Shown piece by piece: positions 1 through 9,007 of a stretch of 64,000 bases of DNA (positions within the stretch are counted from its first letter, which is position 1; the number at the start of each line of letters is the position of its first letter). A model generated the notes under the pieces. The model ran no database searches and was not told the DNA's origin. It saw only the letters and a program-made list of their open reading frames with translations. Position numbers and translations under genes: made by a program. The DNA comes from an uncultured Flavobacteriaceae bacterium (GTDB lineage: Bacteria; Bacteroidota; Bacteroidia; Flavobacteriales; Flavobacteriaceae): positions 62,001 to 126,000 of the forward strand of contig CAJIYH010000003.1 of NCBI GenBank assembly GCA_905181615.1, in the 5' to 3' direction.

Positions 1-967
1 TATCTACAAAAGGATGTGAAGTAAAGGCTGAACCTTTTCTTCCATTTGAACAAACATTTCCAACACTACCAGCATTTCCATTAGCATCACCGTAATCGAA
101 CAAATGACCTATATCATAATTAGATTCTCCAAAGGAGTCCGTGAGAACTTCTTGAATTTCCTCGTTAAAATCATCCCCATAAGGATCCGTTTCTGGATCA
201 TCATACAAAAGGTTTGCAGAAGACACGAGTTCTAATCTTACACCAAAATCAATCCCAAAAACTTCATTAATTCGATTAATTGTACTTACTACTTGCACGA
301 AGGCATCTTCCTTGTTTGTTCCATTAGAATCGTCGTCGTCTCCAAAAAACTGAGTAAACTCACCAGTTGCTGAAACTGCAATTCTATAAGTCTTTAAGTT
401 TTGAGTTGAGACTGCTTTAGAATTAGCACCTTTCAAAATTTTGATTTGCGCCTCTGATTGTTTGGAGAAAAGTTTTGAGTCAACCAAACAGTTCAGGCGC
501 TCAAAATCATCATAAAGAGATCCACCTCTTTTATAAAAAAGATGCTCATTTTGATTGCCGTTTCTTTTAGGTTGTATAAAAAACCTTCCATTAGCTGATG
601 TCAGCATAGCATTTATTCCCATGGGGGATGAACTCCATCGAGCATAAACATTGGCGCGTTCTAAACTCTGACCTACATAGGTTTTAATGTTGGGATAAGC
701 TTTGGAAAGACTCAAAGAAAGAACTTCTATTTCTTCTACTGTAAATTGCTCCGTTTGCCCAAATTCATTTGGAAAAGAAATGGTTTCTTTTGATTTAGAA
801 GAAGCCGTTGTAAATAATTTATTTTTGTTTAAAGTAACCGTTTGAATATATTCATCTGAATTGTGATCTAAATGCTGTGAATTTTTCTCAAAACTCCATA
901 GATCTTGTGCCTGAGACGGAACAGATATAATAAAAAGAACCAGAAAATATTTTATAAAGATTTTCAA
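1..967 (-). CDS. Secreted reprolysin-like zinc metalloprotease (partial, C-terminal part off window)
   Basis: Translating the minus strand gives about 322 residues, open at the left edge. A TTG start at 967-965 is chosen because an in-frame stop lies a few codons upstream and a clean signal peptide (MKIFIKYFLVLFIISVPSQA) follows directly. After a propeptide-like stretch comes LKTYRIAVSATGEF and, near the window edge, YDIGHLFDYG, GNAGSVGNVC and GRKGSAFTSH. These match the segments before the zinc-binding HExxH helix in M12B/reprolysin-like proteases of Bacteroidota. The HExxH motif itself would lie off the window, so catalytic competence cannot be checked. Family members often end in fibronectin or type IX secretion sorting domains, which would fit with sprA and porG in this window, but that end is not visible. 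Confidence 0.8.
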   Translation of the reverse strand, partial: MKIFIKYFLVLFIISVPSQAQDLWSFEKNSQHLDHNSDEYIQTVTLNKNKLFTTASSKSKETISFPNEFGQTEQFTVEEIEVLSLSLSKAYPNIKTYVGQSLERANVYARWSSSPMGINAMLTSANGRFFIQPKRNGNQNEHLFYKRGGSLYDDFERLNCLVDSKLFSKQSEAQIKILKGANSKAVSTQNLKTYRIAVSATGEFTQFFGDDDDSNGTNKEDAFVQVVSTINRINEVFGIDFGVRLELVSSANLLYDDPETDPYGDDFNEEIQEVLTDSFGESNYDIGHLFDYGDANGNAGSVGNVCSNGRKGSAFTSHPFVD

Positions 968-1037
968 CAGATTAAATATATATTAATAATAGAATTAAAC
1001 ATACTGAAATTATACCCATTTTTAGACAGTAAAATCA

Positions 1038-1045
1038 TAGTTTTG
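1038..1045 (+). promoter_or_regulatory. Candidate -7 promoter element TAGTTTTG upstream of ribF
   Basis: TAGTTTTG matches the Bacteroidota TAnnTTTG -7 element and lies 30 bases before the ribF GTG start, in the gap between ribF and the divergent metalloprotease. No clear TTG -33 element is seen at the expected distance. The call rests on the motif and its position only. Confidence 0.45.
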
Positions 1046-1075
1046 TAGCGTTAGAAATAAATATAATAGATTTTA

Positions 1076-2023
1076 GTGAAAATAGTAACGAAAATTGAAA
1101 ATTATCAGGAAGAAAAATCTTGCATACTGACAATAGGGACCTTCGACGGTGTTCATATTGGGCATCAAGAGATTATCCATAATTTAATAACCGAAGCCAG
1201 AAAAAAAAATATCTTAGCTGTAGTCTTAACGTTCTTTCCGCATCCACGAATGGTTTTGCAAAAAAATAGGGAAATTAAATTAATTGATAGTATAGGGGAT
1301 AAACAAAAAATACTTGCCTCTTTGGGTGTAGATGTTTTGGTAGTTCACCCTTTTTCTGAAGAATTTTCTAGATTAACACCGCTTGAATTCACTAGAGACA
1401 TTTTGGTAAACACCTTTAACATTTCAAAAGTAATCATTGGTTATGACCATCGATTTGGGAGAAATAGAGAAGCATCCATAACGGACTTACGCCAATTCTC
1501 TTCAGTTTATGGTTTTGAAGTAGAAGAAATACCCGCTCAAGAAATTGCTTCTGTAAATGTTAGCTCCACTAAAATAAGAGCCGCTCTAGAAGAAGGGGAC
1601 ATCGAAAAGGTGAACCAATTTTTGAACCGCCCTTTTTTACTTACAGGAAAAGTTACTCGAGGCGCTGGACTTGGAAGAACAATTAATTTCCCTACCGCAA
1701 ATATCGAAATAAAAGAAACCTATAAACTTTGCCCACCCAATGGGGTTTATCGTGTTCAGTCAATTATTGACGGAAAACAAGTTCTTGGAATGATGAATAT
1801 TGGAGTTAGACCAACTATGGGTGGAAATAATAAAACCATTGAAGTTCATTTTTTTGAATTTAATAACGATTTATATCAGCAAACCTTATCGATAGAAATC
1901 TTGAGTAAGATAAGAGAAGAACAAAAATTTGATTCGGTAGAGGAACTTCAAAATCAACTTAAAAAAGATAAAAAAAAAAGTACTGCGTTATTTGATTCCG
2001 AAAGATCAAATGGCAAAGCTTAA
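1076..2023 (+). CDS. ribF: Bifunctional riboflavin kinase / FAD synthetase
   Basis: This 315-residue cytoplasmic enzyme phosphorylates riboflavin to FMN and adenylylates FMN to FAD. The N-terminal nucleotidyltransferase domain carries GTFDGVHIGH (residues 21-30, with the HxGH motif) and VSSTKIR (162-168). The C-terminal flavokinase domain carries GAGLGRTINFPTAN (196-209) and NIGVRPT. Length is normal for the family. The start is a GTG at 1076 preceded by a TAnnTTTG element. It is followed by serS after 34 bases. The 3' end contains a run of ten A residues (1970-1979) in a Lys-rich tail, outside the conserved domains. Confidence 0.96.
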   Translation: MKIVTKIENYQEEKSCILTIGTFDGVHIGHQEIIHNLITEARKKNILAVVLTFFPHPRMVLQKNREIKLIDSIGDKQKILASLGVDVLVVHPFSEEFSRLTPLEFTRDILVNTFNISKVIIGYDHRFGRNREASITDLRQFSSVYGFEVEEIPAQEIASVNVSSTKIRAALEEGDIEKVNQFLNRPFLLTGKVTRGAGLGRTINFPTANIEIKETYKLCPPNGVYRVQSIIDGKQVLGMMNIGVRPTMGGNNKTIEVHFFEFNNDLYQQTLSIEILSKIREEQKFDSVEELQNQLKKDKKKSTALFDSERSNGKA

Positions 2024-2028
2024 AACGA

Positions 2029-2036
2029 TATCTTTG
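2029..2036 (+). promoter_or_regulatory. Candidate -7 promoter element TATCTTTG upstream of serS
   Basis: TATCTTTG is an exact TAnnTTTG match just after the ribF stop and 21 bases before the serS ATG. It suggests serS can be transcribed independently of ribF. No convincing -33 TTG was found. Confidence 0.45.
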
Positions 2037-2057
2037 TAATACAATACGACTCGATTT

Positions 2058-3329
2058 ATGTTACAATTAAAATACCTTAGAGAGAACAAAGAAACGGCTA
2101 TAGAGGCACTCAAAAAAAGAAACTTCAAAGGAGCTGAACTCATTAACCAATTACTTGAATTGGATGAAAGCCGAAGAAAAACTCAAACGGATCTTGATCA
2201 ACAATTATCCGAAGCGAACAATCTTGCTAAAGAAATCGGGAAAATTTTTAAAAGTGGTGCTGCAGATAAAGTATCTGCTTTAAAAGAACGATCTACAGAA
2301 CTTAAATCCAGCTCAAAAGAACTACAAGAAAACTTACAAGAAATAGAAATACAGTTGCGAGCTCTTCGCCTTCAAATACCTAATATTCCTCAAGAACTTG
2401 TTACTAGCGGAATCTCTGAAGAAGACAATATTGAAACCGAACGTGCTGGAAAAATTCCTGTTCTATCTGAGGATGCTATGCCCCATTGGGAATTGGCTAA
2501 AAAATATGACCTGATTGATTTTGAACTTGGAAGTAAAATTACAGGTGCAGGTTTTCCTGTATACAAAGGAAAAGGCGCACGTTTACAACGTGCTCTCATA
2601 AATTATTTTTTAGACAAAAATACTGCTGCTGGTTATCAAGAAACGCAAGTTCCCCATTTAGTAAACGAGCTTTCTGGCTATGGAACTGGACAATTACCTG
2701 ACAAAGAAGGACAAATGTACCACGTAACCGGAGATGATTTATATCTAATTCCGACGGCTGAAGTTCCCCTCACTAACATATTTAGAGATGAAATTTTAGA
2801 GGAAAAAGAACTCCCTATTTGCTTAACTGGATATACCCCTTGTTTTAGAAGAGAAGCCGGAAGTTATGGGTCACATGTTCGTGGATTGAATCGATTGCAT
2901 CAGTTTGATAAAGTAGAAATAGTTCGTCTTGAAACTCCCCAAAGGTCAAGTGAAGCCTTAAAAGAAATGGTAGACCATGTGCGTGATATTTTGATAGAAC
3001 TAGAAATGCCCTATCGTGTTTTACGTCTCTGTGGAGGAGATTTAGGTTTTACTTCAGCTTTAACTTATGATTTTGAATTGTTCTCTACTGCTCAAGACAA
3101 GTGGCTTGAAATTAGTTCTGTTTCTACATTTGAAGGATTTCAATCAGAACGATTACGTTTGAGATACAAGTCTAAAGATGGAAGTAAACACCTCGTTCAT
3201 ACACTTAACGGAAGCGCTCTTGCCTTACCAAGAGTACTCGCCGGCATACTAGAAAACTGTCAAACATCCGACGGGATTAAGATACCTAAAGTACTCGTGC
3301 CTTATACTGGGTTTGATTTGATCTCCTAA
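2058..3329 (+). CDS. serS: Seryl-tRNA synthetase
   Basis: This 423-residue class II aminoacyl-tRNA synthetase charges tRNA-Ser. The first roughly 110 residues are a charged, heptad-like helical arm that binds the long variable arm of tRNA-Ser. The catalytic core follows, with class II motif 2 (CFRREAGSYG), the TSALTYDFEL segment and motif 3 (LNGSALALPRVLAGILEN) near the C terminus. Length and motif order are standard for bacterial SerRS. It is the first ATG gene after a TATCTTTG promoter element, and the DUF4286 and rsmA genes follow closely on the same strand. Confidence 0.98.
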   Translation: MLQLKYLRENKETAIEALKKRNFKGAELINQLLELDESRRKTQTDLDQQLSEANNLAKEIGKIFKSGAADKVSALKERSTELKSSSKELQENLQEIEIQLRALRLQIPNIPQELVTSGISEEDNIETERAGKIPVLSEDAMPHWELAKKYDLIDFELGSKITGAGFPVYKGKGARLQRALINYFLDKNTAAGYQETQVPHLVNELSGYGTGQLPDKEGQMYHVTGDDLYLIPTAEVPLTNIFRDEILEEKELPICLTGYTPCFRREAGSYGSHVRGLNRLHQFDKVEIVRLETPQRSSEALKEMVDHVRDILIELEMPYRVLRLCGGDLGFTSALTYDFELFSTAQDKWLEISSVSTFEGFQSERLRLRYKSKDGSKHLVHTLNGSALALPRVLAGILENCQTSDGIKIPKVLVPYTGFDLIS

Positions 3330-3338
3330 AAACATCCT

Positions 3339-3656
3339 ATGTTTATATATAATGTTACCACTCACGTAGAACCATCTATTGAAAAACAATGGATAGACTG
3401 GATGCATGAAGAACACATCCCACAAATGATTAAAACGGGTAAATTTACCAAAGCATTATTATTAAAAGTTAAGACAGAAGATGATGATAACTTAGGAGGT
3501 AAAAGCTATGCCACCCAATTTCAATGTGTTGATCAAAGTTCATTAGAAGCATATCTAAAAAAAGATGCGGGCATTTTGAGGAAATCAGCCCAAGAAAAAT
3601 TTGGTGAAAAAGTCTTGTCATTTAGAACCGAACTCGAACTAATTTCAACATTTTAA
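3339..3656 (+). CDS. DUF4286 family protein
   Basis: A 105-residue soluble protein with no signal peptide or membrane segment. The N-terminal pattern ([18 protein letters not shown], then [16 protein letters not shown]) is typical of the DUF4286 family of small alpha/beta proteins, often found next to rsmA in Flavobacteriia. Its function is unknown. It starts 9 bases after serS, and its stop overlaps the rsmA start by one base (TAATG), so it is very probably co-transcribed and translationally coupled with rsmA. Confidence 0.85.
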   Translation: MFIYNVTTHVEPSIEKQWIDWMHEEHIPQMIKTGKFTKALLLKVKTEDDDNLGGKSYATQFQCVDQSSLEAYLKKDAGILRKSAQEKFGEKVLSFRTELELISTF

Positions 3657-4444
3657 TGAAAGCAGTAAGAGCCAAAAAAAGATTAGGCCAACATTTTTTG
3701 AAAGACCTCAGCATTGCTTCCAAAATTGCAGAAACATTGCGTTTTGATACCTATGAAAAAGTTCTTGAAATAGGTCCAGGAATGGGAGTGTTAACTCAAT
3801 ATTTACCATTCAAAAAAGGTAATGTCAATTTAATTGAAATTGACCGGGATTCAATTACCTATTTAAAAAACAAATATCCGCTCAACCATCAAAACATTAT
3901 TGAAGGAGACTTTTTGAAATATGATCTAAGTGCTATTTTCGACAATACCCCTTTTGCAATCATCGGAAATTTTCCTTACAACATTTCGACTCAAATAGTT
4001 TTTAAAACGCTGGAGCACAGAAACCGAATTCCATTTTTCTCGGGAATGTTTCAAAAAGAAGTTGCAGAACGGATTTGTGAACCTCCTGGATCAAAGAAGT
4101 ACGGTATTCTATCCGTATTAGCTCAATTATTCTATACCGCAACCTACGAATTTACTGTACCTCCACACGTATTTAGTCCACCGCCAAAAGTAGATTCTGG
4201 GGTGCTTACTTTGAAGAGAAAAGAAAACTATTCGTTATCGTGTGACGAAAAACTTTTGTTTAAAATTGTGAAAATGAGTTTTCAACAAAGGAGAAAAACA
4301 ATTCGTAACAGTTTAAAAACTTTACAACTACCTAATTATATTACAGAAGATAGTACCTTTGACTTGCGACCTGAAAAACTTTCGGGAGACGATTTTATAG
4401 CATTGACTCAAAAAATTGGAGATGGCAAAATTTCTGTTAGATAA
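3656..4444 (+). CDS. rsmA: 16S rRNA (adenine-N6,N6)-dimethyltransferase
   Basis: This 262-residue enzyme (KsgA) dimethylates two adjacent adenosines in the 3'-terminal hairpin of 16S rRNA during late 30S assembly. The N-terminal [12 protein letters not shown]-binding [12 protein letters not shown] and catalytic [11 protein letters not shown] (the NxPY motif, here NFPY rather than the usual NLPY) are all visible. The C-terminal helical domain contains [12 protein letters not shown]. Its start overlaps the DUF4286 stop, and its end overlaps the start of mgtE by 23 bases, so the three genes form one transcription unit. Confidence 0.97.
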   Translation: MKAVRAKKRLGQHFLKDLSIASKIAETLRFDTYEKVLEIGPGMGVLTQYLPFKKGNVNLIEIDRDSITYLKNKYPLNHQNIIEGDFLKYDLSAIFDNTPFAIIGNFPYNISTQIVFKTLEHRNRIPFFSGMFQKEVAERICEPPGSKKYGILSVLAQLFYTATYEFTVPPHVFSPPPKVDSGVLTLKRKENYSLSCDEKLLFKIVKMSFQQRRKTIRNSLKTLQLPNYITEDSTFDLRPEKLSGDDFIALTQKIGDGKISVR

Positions 4445-5780
4445 CGAAACCTTAACGCATATAACTTCTCTTGTTGAAAAACGAGCGAATAAGAAGTTGA
4501 TTTCTAAGTTGGCTGATTTTCATCACGCAGATATTGCAGAAATCATAGAAAGTCTTTCGATTGAAGATGCTCTATATCTAATAAAACTTTTAGATAGCGA
4601 AAAAACAGCTGAAGCCCTTGCTGAAGTTGATGAAGATTTTAGAGAGAAAATTTTAACTAAACTTTCGGCTAAAGAAATTGCTGAGGAAATCGAAGAATTA
4701 GACTCTGATGATGCAGCTGACCTTATTGCTGAGCTCCCTGAAGAAAGACAAGAAAAAGTAATGTCCGAAATTTCGGATAGCGAACATTTAAAAGATATTC
4801 GTGAATTACTTACCTACGAAGAAAACACAGCAGGTGCTTTAATGGCAAAAGAGCTTGTTAAAGTACAAGAGGACCTTAGTATTCATAAGTGCCTAAACGC
4901 AATGCGAACTCAAGCTGAAGAAGTTACTCGTGTTCACTCAATATATGTAGTAAATGGCAAAAACAAACTCTTAGGAAGACTTTCCTTGAAAGACCTTTTA
5001 ACGGCAAATTCTAAAGCAACTGTTAAGGATATTTACATTCCAAAAGTTGATTTTGTCGGTGTATATGAAAATGTTGAAGAAGTCGCTAAAATAATGTCCA
5101 AGTATGATCTGGAAGCTATTCCTGTTGTAAATGACAAGCACCAATTATTAGGCCGAATTACAATTGATGATATCGTTGATGTAATAAGAGAAGAAGCGGA
5201 TAAAGATTATCAACTAGCTTCAGGTATATCTAATGATGTAGAAGCAGATGATACTATTTTTGAATTATCACGCGCACGATTACCTTGGTTGTTTTTAGGG
5301 CTACTTGGAGGTCTTGGAAGTGTTTTTATATTAAAAGATTTTGAGGCTATAATGTCTCAACCCCATTTAAGAAGCTTGTTTTTTTACACCCCACTGATTG
5401 CGGCAATGGCAGGAAATGTAGGTGTCCAATCTTCGGCTATTATTGTTCAAGGTCTTGCTAATGATGTGGTTAAAGGGTCGCTATTAAACAGACTTATTAA
5501 AGAAGTTGGCTTAAGCTTAATCAATGGATTTTTCTTAGCAATTTTATTGCTGCTTTTTGGATGGATAATAGATCAAGATTTAATATTAAGTTTAACCGTA
5601 GCAGGATCCATGATGGGCGTTATTATTGTGGCCGCTTTAATTGGAACATTTGTTCCCATAATTTTAAATAAGCGAGGTATTGACCCTGCAATTGCAACGG
5701 GTCCATTCATTACTACCTCAAATGATATTTTCGGTATTTACCTTTTCTTTTACATCGCTCAAACTTTTTTAGAATTTTAA
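4422..5780 (+). CDS. mgtE: Magnesium transporter MgtE
   Basis: A 452-residue Mg2+ channel or transporter. Architecture in order: an acidic helical N domain with repeated [13 protein letters not shown]-type motifs (about residues 1-130), two CBS domains (about 135-255, including [20 protein letters not shown]), then five membrane helices (about 280-450) with [12 protein letters not shown] and the terminal pore region. Cytosolic Mg2+ bound between the N and CBS domains gates the pore in the family. ATG 4422 is preferred over the upstream in-frame TTG at 4416. The gene overlaps rsmA, and the dehydrogenase gene follows after 9 bases. Confidence 0.96.
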   Translation: MAKFLLDNETLTHITSLVEKRANKKLISKLADFHHADIAEIIESLSIEDALYLIKLLDSEKTAEALAEVDEDFREKILTKLSAKEIAEEIEELDSDDAADLIAELPEERQEKVMSEISDSEHLKDIRELLTYEENTAGALMAKELVKVQEDLSIHKCLNAMRTQAEEVTRVHSIYVVNGKNKLLGRLSLKDLLTANSKATVKDIYIPKVDFVGVYENVEEVAKIMSKYDLEAIPVVNDKHQLLGRITIDDIVDVIREEADKDYQLASGISNDVEADDTIFELSRARLPWLFLGLLGGLGSVFILKDFEAIMSQPHLRSLFFYTPLIAAMAGNVGVQSSAIIVQGLANDVVKGSLLNRLIKEVGLSLINGFFLAILLLLFGWIIDQDLILSLTVAGSMMGVIIVAALIGTFVPIILNKRGIDPAIATGPFITTSNDIFGIYLFFYIAQTFLEF

Positions 5781-5789
5781 GCCAAAAAA

Positions 5790-6752
5790 ATGAACGTGCT
5801 TCATGTTGATGAAAATCATCCATTATTAATTGATAACTTATCTCACGCTGGGTTTAAAAATACAGAGGCGTATAGCAAAACGTTAAATGAGGTACTTGAG
5901 ATGGTAGACCAATTCGAGGGTTTAATAATTCGCAGTCGTTTCCCTATTAATCGTGATTTTTTAAATCGAGCTACCAAACTAAAATTCATTGGTCGTGTAG
6001 GTGCTGGTGTTGAAAATATTGACCAAAAAATAGCCCAAGAAAAAGGAGTTAAATTATTTTCAGCACCTATAGGCAATAGTAATGCAGTTGGAGAGCATAC
6101 ACTTGGTTTGCTACTTTCTTTATTCAATAAATTACATCTCGGAAATCAAAGTATTCGAGAAGGTAACTGGCTCAGAGAAGAACATAGAGGGCTAGAGCTA
6201 GAAGAAAAAACAATTGGTATTATTGGTTTTGGCACAATGGGTAAAAGCTTTGCAAAAAAACTTGAGGGTTTTGACGTAAAGAGGGTTGTTTTTCATGATA
6301 TACTTTCTATCAATAATACTAAAAATGCTTCTCAAGTTTCGTTAGAAGAACTTCAAGAAAGTGCAGATGTATTGAGCATCCACACTCCGCAAACTCCATT
6401 AACTATTGGAATGATTGATGAAAAATTCATCAGTAAAATGAAAAATAATTTTTGGCTATTGAACACCGCTCGTGGAAGTATAGTAAAAACTAAGGCTTTA
6501 GTTGAAGGTTTGAGAAACGGAAATATTTTAGGATCCGGACTCGATGTACTTGAATACGAAAGCACATCTTTTGAAAATATTTTTCTTACCCAACAAGACA
6601 ACCCTGATTTTTCCTATTTAATGAATGCTAAAAACGTATTACTCAGTCCTCATGTTGCAGGATGGACAATAGAAAGTCACCGCAAATTAGCAAAAATAAT
6701 TACAGAAAAGATAACTTCTTCTTTTAACCCTAATAACTATAATATTAAATGA
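5790..6752 (+). CDS. D-isomer-specific 2-hydroxyacid dehydrogenase (phosphoglycerate dehydrogenase-like)
   Basis: A 320-residue NAD-dependent dehydrogenase. The substrate-binding FIGRVGAGVENID, the Rossmann loop GIIGFGTMG (about residues 143-151) and the catalytic trio Arg in LNTARGS (R228), Glu in the GLDVLEYE segment and His in LLSPHVAGW (H288) are all present. It lacks the C-terminal ACT domain of long SerA enzymes. 3-Phosphoglycerate oxidation is possible, but a different 2-keto acid is equally compatible with the sequence, so no gene symbol is given. Its stop overlaps the downstream reductase start by 4 bases. Confidence 0.88.
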   Translation: MNVLHVDENHPLLIDNLSHAGFKNTEAYSKTLNEVLEMVDQFEGLIIRSRFPINRDFLNRATKLKFIGRVGAGVENIDQKIAQEKGVKLFSAPIGNSNAVGEHTLGLLLSLFNKLHLGNQSIREGNWLREEHRGLELEEKTIGIIGFGTMGKSFAKKLEGFDVKRVVFHDILSINNTKNASQVSLEELQESADVLSIHTPQTPLTIGMIDEKFISKMKNNFWLLNTARGSIVKTKALVEGLRNGNILGSGLDVLEYESTSFENIFLTQQDNPDFSYLMNAKNVLLSPHVAGWTIESHRKLAKIITEKITSSFNPNNYNIK

Positions 6753-7168
6753 AAAAAATTTTAATCATTTGTACTGGAAATTCATGCAGAAGTCAAATTG
6801 CTCATGGGTTTATGAAATACTTCGGGAAAGAAAACTTAAAGATATACAGCGCCGGAATAGAAACTCATGGAGTGAATCCAAGAGCTATAAAAACTATGAA
6901 AAACGTTGGTATCGATATCTCAAAGCACACCTCTAATCTTATATCTGAATATGAAAAAATCGATTTCGATTATATATTAACGGTTTGTGATCATGCAGCA
7001 GAAAATTGTCCGATTTTTTCTGGCAGTGCACTCGTGAAATTACATCATAATTTCACAGATCCATCTAAATTAAAAGGAACTGAAAAAGAAATAGAAGCTG
7101 CATTTGAAGCAACTCGATTGGAAATCAAAAATTACTGTGAAAATTTTTCGCAAAAGTATTTAAACTAA
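6749..7168 (+). CDS. ArsC-type arsenate reductase / low-molecular-weight phosphotyrosine phosphatase family protein
   Basis: A 139-residue protein with the P-loop C8-TGNSC-R14 (CX5R) followed by SQIAHGFMKYF. The later VCDHAAENCPIF provides Cys80 and Cys87. The Cys8/Cys80/Cys87 trio matches the thiol relay of thioredoxin-coupled ArsC enzymes, which favours arsenate reductase over a plain tyrosine phosphatase. The gene is coupled to the preceding dehydrogenase (4-base overlap). No ArsR regulator or ArsB/Acr3 exporter is adjacent, so a role in arsenic resistance is an inference from the protein alone. It converges on the aspartate kinase gene with only 5 bases between stops. Confidence 0.85.
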   Translation: MKKILIICTGNSCRSQIAHGFMKYFGKENLKIYSAGIETHGVNPRAIKTMKNVGIDISKHTSNLISEYEKIDFDYILTVCDHAAENCPIFSGSALVKLHHNFTDPSKLKGTEKEIEAAFEATRLEIKNYCENFSQKYLN

Positions 7169-7173
7169 CTTCC

Positions 7174-8430
7174 TTACTTTTCTAACACATATTGTATAGT
7201 TTCCTGGGCACGTTGCTGTAGGAGAATCTTATCTTTCTGAGCTTCGATAGATTTTAGGGCTTCGGAATCAAAATGGCGAACGGTATATAAATCAACATTT
7301 TCGAAAAAAGTCACTTTGAATTTCGAGCGTAAAACTTGGAGTAACTCTTCTAATCTGTCGTATTTATTGTTTACACAAACCGAAAAACTAATTGCAGAGT
7401 TTTGAATCAAATCTACTCGCATTTGAAACTTATAAAGTAATGCAAAAACCTCGCTGATGTTGTCTTCAACCATAAAAGAAAAATCTAAAGAAGAAAGACG
7501 TATCAAGACCTGATTAGGCTTCAAAATATAACATGGTATAAGAGGTTCAAGTTTTTTTCCTTTAGAAACAGATGTGCCAGGTCCTTCGGGGTTTAAAAAA
7601 GATCGAACGTATAAAGGAATTTCTTTTCGCTGAAGTGGTTGCAAGGTTTTTGGGTGAATTACGGAAGCTCCATAAAAAGCCAACTCTATAGCTTCAGCAT
7701 AAGAGATTTGGTTCAAAAGTTTGGTGTTTTTAAATACTCTAGGATCTCCATTCAAAACACCTGGAACATCTTTCCATATAGTAACAGACTCTGCACTTAG
7801 AGCATAAGCAAAAATTGCAGCGGTATAATCTGAGCCTTCTCTTCCTAAAGTAGTAGTGAAGTTATTTTCATCACTCCCAATAAACCCTTGAGAAACAACT
7901 ATTCTTTTGTTCGAAACCTGCCCTTTTATTGCCTGTTTTGTCTTTTCCCAATCTAAATTTGCATCGCGATAATAGGAGTCTGTCTTTACACACTTTCGAG
8001 CATCCAACCATTCCGAATCAATATTAACATGATTCAAATAAGCATTAATAATTGTAGTGGAAAGTAATTCTCCAAAACCGACTACTTGATCATAAACGAA
8101 ACTATAATTGGAGGCTTTATTATGTTTAAAAAAACGTTTAAGCTCTTCTGTATGATTTAATAATTTGAGGTCTAATGGACTTGACAAAGAACCTAAAAGC
8201 TCTTTTGAAATTTGTAAATGGAACTGTTCCAATTCTAATATAGCACTAGGAAGTTGCTTTGGGTGATTAAAATAATGATCTACCACAACTTCAAGAGCAT
8301 TTGTTGTTTTGCCCATTGCCGAAACTATAACTAGCGTGTCCTCATACCCAACTTTATTGAGAACTTTTGCTACATTTCTAACTCCTTGGGGATCTTTAAT
8401 CGATGCTCCTCCAAATTTAAATATTCTCAT
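7174..8430 (-). CDS. lysC: Aspartate kinase (monofunctional)
   Basis: This 418-residue enzyme phosphorylates L-aspartate, the entry step to lysine, threonine and methionine. The N-terminal kinase motif is KFGGASIKDPQGVRNV, and the substrate/ATP region has FTTTLGREGSDYTAAI. The C-terminal part (about 295-418) has weak ACT-like regulatory character. There is no homoserine dehydrogenase fusion. It starts 9 bases after the GNAT gene on the same strand. The symbol is given for the function; which aspartate kinase paralogue this is cannot be told from one window. Confidence 0.93.
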   Translation of the reverse strand: MRIFKFGGASIKDPQGVRNVAKVLNKVGYEDTLVIVSAMGKTTNALEVVVDHYFNHPKQLPSAILELEQFHLQISKELLGSLSSPLDLKLLNHTEELKRFFKHNKASNYSFVYDQVVGFGELLSTTIINAYLNHVNIDSEWLDARKCVKTDSYYRDANLDWEKTKQAIKGQVSNKRIVVSQGFIGSDENNFTTTLGREGSDYTAAIFAYALSAESVTIWKDVPGVLNGDPRVFKNTKLLNQISYAEAIELAFYGASVIHPKTLQPLQRKEIPLYVRSFLNPEGPGTSVSKGKKLEPLIPCYILKPNQVLIRLSSLDFSFMVEDNISEVFALLYKFQMRVDLIQNSAISFSVCVNNKYDRLEELLQVLRSKFKVTFFENVDLYTVRHFDSEALKSIEAQKDKILLQQRAQETIQYVLEK

Positions 8431-8439
8431 ATTATAATA

Positions 8440-8913
8440 TTAATGGGATGATTTAACATAAGACGCTATTGCATTTTCATCCATTTGAACTGTATTCCAA
8501 TCATCAAGAACATGCGCTCCGCTTTTTTTATAAAAATCTATTGCTTGTGTGTTCCAATCGAGCACAACCCATTCAATTCTTTTTACCCGCTTCTCTGCCG
8601 CAAAAGTTATAAAGGCAGTGTATAAATCTTTTCCATATCCTTCGCCTCTTAAACTTTGGGTAACAATAAGATCTTCGAGATGCAATGTAACCCCTTTCCA
8701 AGTAGAATAACGGGGATAAAACAATGCCATTCCAACAATTGTTCCGACCTTTTCTGCAACCAAGCAATGGAATTTAGGATCGACTCCAAAACCGTCTTTT
8801 AACAAATCTTCTTCAGTAATTATTACTGCATCAGGTTCTTTTTCAAAGTCAGCAAGCTCTTGAATTAAGCTTAATACAAAAGACATATCTTCTTTACGAG
8901 CAAATCGAATCAT
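8440..8913 (-). CDS. GNAT family N-acetyltransferase (diamine acetyltransferase-like)
   Basis: A 157-residue GNAT-fold protein. The acetyl-CoA pyrophosphate-binding motif is RGEGYGKDLY (about residues 90-99), preceded by LEDLIVTQSL and followed by the C-terminal VLDWNTQAIDFYKKSGA signature. The N-terminal FARKEDMSFVLSLIQELADFEKEPD pattern resembles the spermidine/spermine and thialysine acetyltransferase branch. The true substrate cannot be read from the sequence. It is followed by the aspartate kinase gene after 9 bases and lies 94 bases downstream of the hydrolase gene. Confidence 0.88.
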   Translation of the reverse strand: MIRFARKEDMSFVLSLIQELADFEKEPDAVIITEEDLLKDGFGVDPKFHCLVAEKVGTIVGMALFYPRYSTWKGVTLHLEDLIVTQSLRGEGYGKDLYTAFITFAAEKRVKRIEWVVLDWNTQAIDFYKKSGAHVLDDWNTVQMDENAIASYVKSSH

Positions 8914-9007
8914 TTTGTTGATAATTATAATGCTAAATTAAGAGTTCTTTTGGAAGCAATTAAATTTATGGGGGATTATCACATTTTGCCCCCTTGGTGT
9001 TTAAAAA

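Noticed and set aside
8970-8993. GGGGG...CCCCC inverted repeat between the hydrolase and GNAT genes as a terminator
   Set aside because: Only five base pairs with a 14-base loop and no T-tract on the minus strand; the GNAT gene downstream is probably still co-transcribed.
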